A stretch of DNA of 7,145 nucleotides, from assembly GCA_017442445.1 (NCBI GenBank), contig JAFRZS010000185.1:1-7145 (forward strand). The letters run 5' to 3'. The DNA comes from Clostridia bacterium (lineage in GTDB: Bacteria; Bacillota; Clostridia; Oscillospirales; Acutalibacteraceae). The translations under genes and the position numbers were made by a program. This document shows, piece after piece, positions 1-5,251 of the stretch. The first letter of the stretch is position 1. Each line of letters begins with the position of its first letter. Under the pieces are notes generated by a model, which worked only from the letters and a program-made list of their open reading frames with translations, did not search any database and was not told the DNA's origin.

Positions 1-11
1 ATAAATTTTAG

Positions 12-17
12 TATAAT
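12..17 (+). promoter_or_regulatory. Probable -10 box of the tcdA promoter
   Basis: A perfect TATAAT lies 22 bp before the GTG codon at 40 and 31 bp before the ATG at 49. The matching -35 box would fall just outside the window, so the promoter is only half visible. The predicted RNA would start near position 24, giving a very short leader that contains the AAAGG-type ribosome binding site. Confidence 0.5.
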
Positions 18-39
18 TTTTTCGTAACGGAAAGGTGCG

Positions 40-753
40 GTGCAGAATATGAAGGAAATAATCTCAAGAAGTGCTATGCTGATTGGTGAAGAAGCGGTGA
101 AAAAGCTTGAAAATCTGCATATTGCAGTATTCGGACTCGGAGGAGTCGGCTCATATCTCGCAGAGAGCCTTGCAAGAAGCGGAGTAGGGGAATTGACTCT
201 CATAGACAACGATACCGTATCTCTTTCAAATATCAACCGTCAGCTTTATGCTTTGCACTCAACAGTTGGCAAGTTAAAAACAGAGGTTGCAAGGGACAGA
301 ATTGCGGATATAAACCCCGATTGCAAAGTGAATATCATAAGTGATTTCTACCTTCCCGAGAATGCGGAGAAATTTTTTATAGCAGATTATGACTATGTGG
401 CAGACGCGATTGATACAGTGACCGCAAAAATTGACCTTGTCTGCCGATGTAATGACAAAAATATACCGATAATATCCTGTATGGGCACAGGAAATAAGTT
501 CTTACCCGAAATGCTGAAAACTGCGGATATTTACAAAACATCAGGCTGTCCGTTGTGCAGAGTTATGAGAAGGGAACTAAAAAACAGGGGAATAAAATCT
601 CTGAAAGTGGTTTATTCCGAAGAACCCCCAAAGAAGCCTACAGCTATTGAAAAAGAGGATACCCGCAAAGCTATACCGGGAAGTATGTCGTATGTTCCGC
701 CCGTTGCAGGATTTTTAATGTGTGCAGAAATAATAAATACTTACATATTTTAA
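40..753 (+). CDS. tcdA: tRNA threonylcarbamoyladenosine dehydratase (TcdA/YgdL, ThiF/E1-like)
   Basis: This is an ATP-dependent cytoplasmic enzyme of the ThiF/MoeB/E1 superfamily. The family dehydrates t6A at position 37 of ANN-decoding tRNAs to the cyclic form ct6A. Visible motifs are the nucleotide-binding GLGGVG at residues 32-37, the acidic pair D56/D58 in LIDND, NINRQ at 64-68, the superfamily lysine near K80, the DAIDT motif with D125, and MGTGNK at 148-153. The stretch IYKTSGCPLCRVMRRELKNR (164-183) is typical of TcdA rather than ThiF or MoeB. At 237 residues it is a little shorter than E. coli TcdA. Two starts are possible: GTG at 40, only 4 nt after AAAGG (31-35), or ATG at 49, 13 nt after it. 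The shorter form loses just three residues. No clear terminator follows the stop codon, so some read-through towards the next gene is possible. Confidence 0.93.
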   Translation: MQNMKEIISRSAMLIGEEAVKKLENLHIAVFGLGGVGSYLAESLARSGVGELTLIDNDTVSLSNINRQLYALHSTVGKLKTEVARDRIADINPDCKVNIISDFYLPENAEKFFIADYDYVADAIDTVTAKIDLVCRCNDKNIPIISCMGTGNKFLPEMLKTADIYKTSGCPLCRVMRRELKNRGIKSLKVVYSEEPPKKPTAIEKEDTRKAIPGSMSYVPPVAGFLMCAEIINTYIF

Positions 754-777
754 CAGAATTTTTCTATGTTCTTGTCC

Positions 778-806
778 TTGACTTGAATATCTTACTCTGT
801 TATACT
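778..806 (+). promoter_or_regulatory. Sigma-A promoter of the DUF4474-like gene
   Basis: TTGACT (778-783) and TATACT (801-806) are separated by exactly 17 bp. A TG at 798-799 forms an extended -10 (TGTTATACT). Transcription would start near 812-813, about 38 nt before the ATG at 851. This shows the downstream gene has its own promoter and need not depend on tcdA transcription. Confidence 0.8.
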
Positions 807-850
807 TAGGTTAGCATAGTAGTTTCAAAAAAACTCAGGAGGACAAAATT

Positions 851-1879
851 ATGTCAGAAAAAAAGAATGGCAATTTAATTGGTATCATTATCGGTGCCGT
901 TGTTTGCGTAGCAATAGTTGCTGTATCTGTTTTGGCAATCGGTAAAATGGATACACCCATAGCAATAGTAAACGGTAAACAGACAACGGAAACTACAACA
1001 CAGGCAACTGAAGACGATCTTGTTTTTGAAGAAGATGATTTCAACGAAGACGAATTGTTTGTTGAAGAAGAAATCATTATTGAAGAAGAGGAATTACTCT
1101 TTGAGGAAGAAGATACATATGATGTAGGCAATCTTGATTTTGATGTACCTGAAACAACTACAAAGAAGCCTACAACAACTAAGCCTTCTACAACCAAACC
1201 TACAACAAAACCGAATCAGGGAGGCAACGACGAGCCGACAAGCGAAAAGCAGCCCGGTATGTTCGGATATGAATTTGATCAGTTGGATCCCGATAAACCG
1301 CATTTCTTTACATCTAACGATGCGTGGCAGAGAAACTTCGGTTTCTGCAAAATGTATGACGATCTTGCACCGTTGATTGCTTTCTATTACGATACAGAAA
1401 GAATTTTCTTTGAATACGGTGATTATGACTGGATGGTACAGCTTTGGAAGGGTCAGTACGGATTTATTTTCATCGGTTCTGAAATCGGTATCTACCATAA
1501 GGATAAAGACAGAACAGAAGAATTTTACGATTGCGTAGATGATACCAACCGTCTTGATATGAAAATGACACTTTACAGCTACGGTGCAGACGGAAAAGAA
1601 CAGGTATTGTTTGACCGTCCCGAAGGTAAATACTGGTGGATTACAGGTTTCGTTCCCGGAAAACTTGATAAATTTGCTGACCGTTCAGAGCTTAAAGTGG
1701 TTGCAAAAATTACTTTCTTTGATGAAGAAATGACAAATGCATTCCTTGAAGGCTTCAAATCAACAGGATTTGTAGAGGAGTCTGAATGGACAGAACCTGA
1801 ACTTCAGCCGAACAAGAAATACACAAGAAAGAAATTCTATTCAGTATCAGGAAATACAGTTTCATTAACCTGGCAATAA
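851..1879 (+). CDS. Membrane-anchored extracytoplasmic protein with a C-terminal DUF4474-like domain
   Basis: A 342-residue protein of unknown function. Residues 9-31 form one hydrophobic segment after a short Lys-containing N-terminus, with no signal-peptidase site that I trust, so it is probably an N-terminal anchor with the rest outside. Residues 54-91 are extremely acidic, with hydrophobic triplets (LVF, LFV, III, LLF) set between Glu/Asp runs. Residues 102-121 are a Thr/Lys/Pro linker of TTKP-type repeats. The globular part (about 137-342) carries motifs I associate with DUF4474: WQRNFGF (159-165), WKGQYG (199-204), EIGIY (211-215), WWITGF (262-267) and GNTVSLTW (334-341). The start is fixed by AGGAGG at 837-842, 8 nt upstream. 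The family assignment is from memory of these motifs and the function is not established. It is probably transcribed alone. Confidence 0.85.
   Translation: MSEKKNGNLIGIIIGAVVCVAIVAVSVLAIGKMDTPIAIVNGKQTTETTTQATEDDLVFEEDDFNEDELFVEEEIIIEEEELLFEEEDTYDVGNLDFDVPETTTKKPTTTKPSTTKPTTKPNQGGNDEPTSEKQPGMFGYEFDQLDPDKPHFFTSNDAWQRNFGFCKMYDDLAPLIAFYYDTERIFFEYGDYDWMVQLWKGQYGFIFIGSEIGIYHKDKDRTEEFYDCVDDTNRLDMKMTLYSYGADGKEQVLFDRPEGKYWWITGFVPGKLDKFADRSELKVVAKITFFDEEMTNAFLEGFKSTGFVEESEWTEPELQPNKKYTRKKFYSVSGNTVSLTWQ
1010..1213 (+). other. Acidic stalk plus TTKP repeat linker inside the DUF4474-like protein
   Basis: This low-complexity stretch encodes residues 54-121. It starts with Glu/Asp clusters interleaved with hydrophobic triplets at a spacing of about 6-7 residues, and ends with four degenerate (T)TTKP-type units. 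It looks like an extended spacer holding the C-terminal domain away from the membrane, across the cell wall. The GAA- and ACA-rich DNA produces long spurious Ser/Val-rich open frames on the opposite strand. Confidence 0.7.
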
Positions 1880-1907
1880 TTTTTAAATATTTTTTAAATT
1901 ATTATTG
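1874..1907 (+). other. AT-rich imperfect inverted repeat, possible weak terminator
   Basis: CAATAAT (1874-1880) pairs with ATTATTG (1901-1907), and an inner A/T-only stem can form between them with mismatches. It spans the stop codon of the DUF4474-like gene and runs into the -35 box of the next promoter. It has no GC-rich stem and no clean U-tract after it, so I regard it as at best a weak terminator. Confidence 0.25.
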
Positions 1908-1933
1908 ACATATTGTGTTAATGATGTTAAAAT
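1905..1933 (+). promoter_or_regulatory. Near-consensus sigma-A promoter of the sortase-anchored protein gene
   Basis: A perfect TTGACA (1905-1910) and TAAAAT (1928-1933) are separated by 17 bp. A TG at 1925-1926 gives an extended -10. The predicted start near 1940 leaves a leader of about 70 nt. By consensus match this is the strongest promoter in the window, suggesting abundant expression of the surface protein. Confidence 0.85.
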
Positions 1934-1944
1934 ATATGCACATG

Positions 1945-1973
1945 ATGTGTTTTACTATACCCATGAAGCACAT
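1945..1973 (+). promoter_or_regulatory. Possible hairpin in the 5' leader of the surface protein gene
   Basis: Positions 1945-1954 can pair with 1964-1973 to give a 10-bp stem including two G-U pairs and a 9-nt loop. It sits a few bases after the predicted transcription start and upstream of the ribosome binding site (GAAAGGA, 1995-2001). It could protect the 5' end of the mRNA. It does not match any riboswitch I recognise. Confidence 0.35.
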
Positions 1974-2009
1974 ATAAGTTAATTTTGGGTCGAAGAAAGG
2001 AAAAAAGTT

Positions 2010-2717
2010 ATGAAAAAGTTTTTAAGTGTACTTGTAGCTATCTGCATGATGCTCAGCATGATCCCCATGACATTTGCTATTGAAGAAGCAGAAGTTGATC
2101 AGGGTATTGTTGATGAAGTTGTAGATAACGTAAACGAAGAAGAACTCACAGATGTTCCTTCAGATGAAGCAACTGATGAAGAAACAGAAGAAATGCCCGT
2201 TTTCTCACTCAAAGCTGCTTTTGAATTCGTAAAAGCTCTTGATTTTGATGGACTTGTTGGTTATATCGGAAATTTCCTCAACATCGAAACTCTCAAGTAT
2301 GCGATTGACAATGCTCTTGAAATGCTCGGCGGACTTGGAATCGGCGATTTCCTTGACGGTTCTATCCTTGAAGGCATCTTCGGAAGCTTTACAGACGTTT
2401 GTGCTACCATTGCTGACATCATCGTTGATTTGCTGGCAATGGTCGGCATCAACTTTGATCAGATCGTTGATTTCATCAACAATAACGAATTCCTTTCTTT
2501 CATCGCTTCAATCTATACTTACGGCGGATTTGAAACTCCTGAAACTACAGAACCTTCAGAAGAAGTTATTACTGACCCCGTAGTTGAAGAAGAAATCCCC
2601 GAGGAAATTGAAGTTCCTGAAACAGGCGTTGCTGATTTGGGTATCGCAGCATTCGCAACACTTTCAGTTGCAGGCGCAGCAGCATATGTTCTTTCAAGAA
2701 AAAAGAAGGTTGCTTAA
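2010..2717 (+). CDS. Small secreted surface protein with LPXTG-like (VPETG) sorting signal
   Basis: A 235-residue protein of unknown function, apparently exported and attached to the cell wall by a sortase. Residues 1-23 are a clear signal peptide: Lys-Lys, a hydrophobic core, and a likely cut after TFA. Residues 24-62 are acidic. Residues 63-172 form a hydrophobic, Gly-rich, predicted helical region with few charges and no domain I recognise. Residues 176-201 are an acidic Thr/Pro/Glu linker. The C-terminus is a complete sorting signal: VPETG (202-206), a hydrophobic span (about 209-229) and the tail RKKK (230-233). Val replaces the usual Leu, as is common among sortase-motif variants. The start is set by GAAAGGA (1995-2001), 8 nt upstream. 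It has its own strong promoter and terminator, so it is a single-gene unit. No sortase gene lies in this window. Confidence 0.88.
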   Translation: MKKFLSVLVAICMMLSMIPMTFAIEEAEVDQGIVDEVVDNVNEEELTDVPSDEATDEETEEMPVFSLKAAFEFVKALDFDGLVGYIGNFLNIETLKYAIDNALEMLGGLGIGDFLDGSILEGIFGSFTDVCATIADIIVDLLAMVGINFDQIVDFINNNEFLSFIASIYTYGGFETPETTEPSEEVITDPVVEEEIPEEIEVPETGVADLGIAAFATLSVAGAAAYVLSRKKKVA

Positions 2718-2732
2718 TTAAATAAGTTTTTT

Positions 2733-2761
2733 AAAGGACGGTCTTGTGACCGTCCTTTTTT
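2733..2761 (+). terminator. Rho-independent terminator of the surface protein gene
   Basis: GGACGGTC (2736-2743) and GACCGTCC (2748-2755) form a perfect 8-bp stem around the loop TTGT. A-T pairs extend the base, and a run of six T (2756-2761) follows. It lies 16 nt after the stop codon and is a textbook intrinsic terminator. Confidence 0.93.
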
Positions 2762-2799
2762 GCTTTATAGTGATGTAAATATATTTCGGAAATTGCTAC

Positions 2800-2840
2800 A
2801 AAAAACGGTTGTGCATATTCGCCGACACTCCATAAGGAAG
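2800..2840 (+). repeat. Left terminal inverted repeat
   Basis: Compared with the reverse complement of 3073-3111, the blocks 2800-2815 (16 bp), 2820-2828 (9 bp) and 2830-2840 (11 bp) are identical. They are separated by a 4-versus-2 base difference and a single substitution. Weaker similarity continues inward to about 2849. A chance match of this length is very unlikely. Confidence 0.9.
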
Positions 2841-2886
2841 CATTTGTTTCTCAAACAAAATTCCCTGTATCTTTGCCAAAAGCCTC

Positions 2887-2904
2887 GCAAGGCGACAGCC
2901 TTGC
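2887..2904. other. Internal hairpin of the inverted-repeat element
   Basis: GCAAGGC (2887-2893) pairs perfectly with GCCTTGC (2898-2904) around the loop GACA. Partial outer pairing joins GCCAAAA (2875-2881) with TTTTGTGGC (2909-2917), with a bulge and mismatches. This gives the element a substantial internal fold in either strand. Confidence 0.6.
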
Positions 2905-2994
2905 TACGTTTTGTGGCTTCAATACAAGAAATTTTCAGTTCTTACGAAACTGCGAAGCACTTTAAAATGCGAAATAATCGTGCAAGAAAAGGCG

Positions 2995-3032
2995 AAAACC
3001 ACCGATAATGCTGACGCATATCGGTGGTTTTT
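2995..3032. terminator. Strong bidirectional hairpin, likely terminator between convergent genes
   Basis: Positions 2995-3011 pair with 3016-3031 around the loop TGAC, with one bulged A at 3007. The GC-rich core is ACCACCGAT/ATCGGTGGT. On the + strand five T follow (3028-3032). On the - strand the A run at 2995-2998 gives a short U-tract. It lies about 78 nt beyond the citrate synthase stop codon and can serve as that gene's terminator, although it sits within the inverted-repeat element. Confidence 0.7.
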
Positions 3033-3072
3033 AACATATTATTGTGCGGTTAGTTCACATTTTAAAGAAATA

Positions 3073-3111
3073 CTTCCTTATGGGGTGTCGGCGTTTGCAC
3101 AACCGTTTTTT
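3073..3111 (-). repeat. Right terminal inverted repeat
   Basis: This is the inverted partner of 2800-2840. The outermost six T (3106-3111) mirror the six A at 2800-2805. The repeat reaches into the stop codon of citrate synthase, whose TAA is read from 3112 down to 3110, so two of its three bases belong to the repeat. Confidence 0.9.
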
Positions 3112-4468
3112 ATCTGTCTGCTAATGTTTTATAGCTTTCTTCTTCAACAAGGCTCATATAAGCAGGTCTTATGATTTTATCAACATTTATAAGCTCCTCA
3201 ATTCTGTGAGCGCTCCAACCGACAATTCTTGCCATAGCAAATATCGGAGTGAAAAGCTCATGAGGAATGTTGAGCATATTGTAAACGAAGCCACTGTAGA
3301 AATCCACATTCGCGCTAACTCCCTTGTAAATTGCTCTTTCACTTGCGATAACTTTAGGAGCGAGTTTTTCAATCATTGAATAAAGAGTGAAATCTTCATG
3401 GAGTCCCTTTTCAGTTGCCAATAGGTCAACAAATCCTTTGAGTGTTGTAGCTCTCGGGTCAGAAATTGAATAAACTGCGTGACCCATACCATAAATAAGA
3501 CCGCGGTTGTCAAATGCCTCCTTGTGAAGGATTTTCTTGAGATATGCTTCAACCTCTTCTTCGTCATTGACATCTTTGACATTTTCCTTGATGTTGTTCA
3601 TCATTTCAACAACCTTGATATTTGCACCGCCGTGCTTGGGGCCTTTAAGCGATGAAAGTGCGGCGGCAATAACTGAATATGTGTCAGAACCTGCAGAGGA
3701 AACAACTCTTGTTGTGAAGGTTGAATTGTTACCGCCACCGTGTTCCATATGAAGAACGAGAGCAAGGTCAAGAACTTTTGCTTCAAGCTCTGTATATTGC
3801 TTATCAGGACGCAAAAGTCTGAGAATGTTTTCAGCAACGGAAAGCTGTGCTTCGGGACGGTGAATATAGAAGCTGTCACCGCATTCATAGTGATTATATG
3901 CATGGTATCCGTAAACGGAAAGCATGGGGAAGACACTTATCAACACAAGACACTGTCTTAAAACATTGTCTATTGAAAGGTCTGATACATTTGAATCGTA
4001 GGATGCAAGAGTAAGAACACTCTTTGTAAGAGAATTCATGATATCTTTGCTGGGTGCTTTCATGATAACATCGCGTACAAAGTTTGTTGGGAGATATCTT
4101 GAAACGGCAAGAATATTATTGAATTCTTCAAGCTGTTCAGATGTCGGTAATTTACCGAAAAGCAGAAGATAAGCAGTTTCCTCAAAACCGAAGCGGTTGT
4201 CGTCAATAAAGCCTTTAACCAAATCCTTGACATTATAACCTCTGTAAAGAAGTCGGCCGTCGCAAGGAACGGTTTTTCCGTCAATCTCTTTGCTTGATTC
4301 AATGAGTGAAATTTTAGTGAGACCTGACAAAACTCCTTTGCCTGACTTATCGCGAAGTCCCTTTTTGACACCGTATTCTTCAAAAAGAGATCTGTCCATC
4401 TGAGATACTTCAAAACAATTATCTGTATATTTTTTAGCAAATTCTTCAATAAAAGGTGTATTACGCAT
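3110..4468 (-). CDS. gltA: Citrate synthase, clostridial type
   Basis: This enzyme condenses acetyl-CoA and oxaloacetate to citrate, the entry step of the (often incomplete, glutamate-supplying) TCA branch in anaerobes. At 452 residues the protein is full length for the larger clostridial form. By alignment from memory to E. coli GltA, the active-site residues are H279 (GPKHGGAN), H330 (GMGHAVY) and D389 (VDFYSG), with substrate-binding histidines at H240 and H243 in HMEHGGGNNSTFTTR. SDPRAT (336-341) is also typical. The start is supported by AAAGGAG (4475-4481 on the complement), 6 nt upstream. Its own promoter faces away from the PPIase gene. No aconitase or isocitrate dehydrogenase lies adjacent here. 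The last residues run straight into the inverted-repeat element, but the C-terminus looks like a normal family ending. 2-Methylcitrate synthase activity cannot be excluded from sequence alone. Confidence 0.93.
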   Translation of the reverse strand: MRNTPFIEEFAKKYTDNCFEVSQMDRSLFEEYGVKKGLRDKSGKGVLSGLTKISLIESSKEIDGKTVPCDGRLLYRGYNVKDLVKGFIDDNRFGFEETAYLLLFGKLPTSEQLEEFNNILAVSRYLPTNFVRDVIMKAPSKDIMNSLTKSVLTLASYDSNVSDLSIDNVLRQCLVLISVFPMLSVYGYHAYNHYECGDSFYIHRPEAQLSVAENILRLLRPDKQYTELEAKVLDLALVLHMEHGGGNNSTFTTRVVSSAGSDTYSVIAAALSSLKGPKHGGANIKVVEMMNNIKENVKDVNDEEEVEAYLKKILHKEAFDNRGLIYGMGHAVYSISDPRATTLKGFVDLLATEKGLHEDFTLYSMIEKLAPKVIASERAIYKGVSANVDFYSGFVYNMLNIPHELFTPIFAMARIVGWSAHRIEELINVDKIIRPAYMSLVEEESYKTLADR

Positions 4469-4494
4469 CTGATTCTCCTTTCTGTATATCTTTT

Positions 4495-4523
4495 ACATTA
4501 GCATAATAATACAAAAAAGTCAA
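4495..4523 (-). promoter_or_regulatory. Promoter of citrate synthase
   Basis: On the - strand TTGACT (complement of 4518-4523) is followed after 17 bp by TAATGT (complement of 4495-4500). A TG preceding it by one base makes an extended -10. The -10 hexamer itself is a poor match, so the extension and good -35 carry the call. The leader would be about 20 nt. I see no operator. Confidence 0.6.
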
Positions 4524-4565
4524 TTAAATAGCGGTTACAAAGTGTTAAAAAACTGTTAAAATACC

Positions 4566-4594
4566 TTGTAAGAGTAATGAATATGTGATACAAT
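4566..4594 (+). promoter_or_regulatory. Promoter of the peptidyl-prolyl isomerase gene
   Basis: TTGTAA (4566-4571) and TACAAT (4589-4594) are separated by 17 bp, with a TG at 4586-4587 giving an extended -10. Transcription would begin near 4601, about 24 nt before the ATG. It diverges from the citrate synthase promoter, and the two -35 boxes are roughly 40 bp apart. Confidence 0.75.
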
Positions 4595-4624
4595 ATATCA
4601 ACAAAAAATCGGAGGTATTTTAAA

Positions 4625-5212
4625 ATGGCACAAAGAGGTTTACCCGAAAACGGACAGAAAACAGTAATTATGAAAACAAATATGGGAGATATAAAAATCA
4701 AGCTGTTTCCCGAACACGCACCGAAGGCGGTTGAGAACTTTGTAACTCACGCTGAAAACGGTTATTATGACGGAATTATTTTCCATAGAGTAATCAATGA
4801 TTTTATGATTCAGGGCGGTGATCCGACCGGTACAGGCAGAGGCGGAGAAAGCATCTGGGGTGCACCTTTTAAAGATGAATTTACACCTGAGCTTCACAAT
4901 ATCAGAGGCGCATTGTCAATGGCAAATGCTGGTCCCGGTACAAACGGAAGTCAGTTCTTCATCGTTCAGAAAATTGACGCAGGTGCAGAAATGATTGCTC
5001 AGATGGCACAGATGCCCGAAAGCTTCCCTGCAGAATGTGTGGAAGACTATAAAGAAGTAGGCGGCACACCCTGGCTTGATTACAGACATACAGTATTCGG
5101 ACAGGTTTATGAAGGCATGGATGTTGTTGACAACATCGCGGCAGTAGAAGTTGATGATTACATGAACAAACCGAAAGAAGACGTTTTCATAGAAACAATA
5201 ATAGTAGAATAA
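4625..5212 (+). CDS. Cyclophilin-type peptidyl-prolyl cis-trans isomerase
   Basis: A 195-residue PPIase that speeds cis-trans isomerisation of Xaa-Pro bonds during protein folding. There is no signal peptide, lipobox or membrane span, so it should be cytoplasmic. The cyclophilin core begins near residue 12. The signature FHRVINDFMIQGGDPTGTG spans 53-71, with catalytic R55 and pocket residues F60, M61 and Q63. GALSMANAGPGTNGSQFF (95-112) and W150/H155 in PWLDYRHTVFGQV complete the active site. Compared with human CypA, an insertion of roughly 25-30 residues (about 117-147, Met/Glu rich) precedes W150. I believe this is common in clostridial homologues. GGAGGT (4611-4616) lies 8 nt before the ATG at 4625. 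It has its own promoter and ends facing the amidohydrolase gene across a 39-bp gap. Confidence 0.95.
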   Translation: MAQRGLPENGQKTVIMKTNMGDIKIKLFPEHAPKAVENFVTHAENGYYDGIIFHRVINDFMIQGGDPTGTGRGGESIWGAPFKDEFTPELHNIRGALSMANAGPGTNGSQFFIVQKIDAGAEMIAQMAQMPESFPAECVEDYKEVGGTPWLDYRHTVFGQVYEGMDVVDNIAAVEVDDYMNKPKEDVFIETIIVE

Positions 5213-5219
5213 AAAGCGA

Positions 5220-5241
5220 AAGGTCGGCTTTTGCCGACCTT
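5220..5241. terminator. Shared hairpin terminator between convergent genes
   Basis: AAGGTCGGC (5220-5228) and GCCGACCTT (5233-5241) form a perfect 9-bp stem with a TTTT loop. On the - strand it is followed by TTTCGCTTTTT, a good U-tract, so it suits termination of the amidohydrolase best. On the + strand only two T follow. Position between two convergent stop codons supports a bidirectional role. Confidence 0.8.
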
Positions 5242-5251
5242 AAAGAACTAT

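Larger units (their letters stand above)
2800..3111. mobile_element. MITE-like element with long terminal inverted repeats
   Basis: A 312-bp stretch is bounded by imperfect inverted repeats of about 40 bp (2800-2840 and 3073-3111), whose outermost 16 bp match perfectly. Inside are several hairpins: 2843-2859, 2887-2904 and the long one at 2995-3031. There is no transposase and no credible coding sequence. The architecture fits a miniature inverted-repeat element mobilised in trans, sitting between two convergent genes. A TA dinucleotide is present at both edges (2797-2798 and 3111-3112) and could be a target duplication, but one base of misfit at the left edge leaves this uncertain. Alternatives are a structured intergenic repeat or a decayed insertion sequence. 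Confidence 0.6.

Noticed and set aside
835..1197. Antisense Ser/Val-rich open frame opposite the DUF4474-like gene
   Set aside because: It is the mirror image of the Glu- and Thr-rich low-complexity coding DNA, which rarely gives stops on the complement. It also covers the ribosome binding site of the real gene.
1154..1213. Short Thr/Lys/Pro codon repeats considered as a CRISPR-like or tandem repeat array
   Set aside because: The units are degenerate, without spacers, stay in frame and encode a protein linker.
1940..2009. Riboswitch in the leader of the surface protein gene
   Set aside because: Only one small hairpin can be drawn, no conserved riboswitch core is recognisable, and there is no terminator-antiterminator pair before the start codon.
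2760..3008. Open frame of 82 codons (TTG start) across the left half of the inverted-repeat element
   Set aside because: It begins inside the T-run of the preceding terminator, lacks a ribosome binding site, crosses the repeat and the internal hairpins, and has Arg/Lys/Ser-rich composition without a domain.
2800..3111. Invertible promoter (phase-variation inverton) between the inverted repeats
   Set aside because: The repeats differ by an indel and substitutions, no convincing promoter lies between them, no invertase is nearby, and both flanking genes point towards the segment, so flipping would not switch their promoters.
2911..3174. Open frame of 87 codons on the + strand over the element and the 3' end of citrate synthase
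   Set aside because: It overlaps the terminator hairpin, the right repeat and a well-supported gene on the other strand, and has no ribosome binding site.
3601..3936. Antisense open frame within citrate synthase
   Set aside because: It is on the same strand but out of frame with the active-site motifs of the citrate synthase reading frame, and shows no ribosome binding site or recognisable domain.
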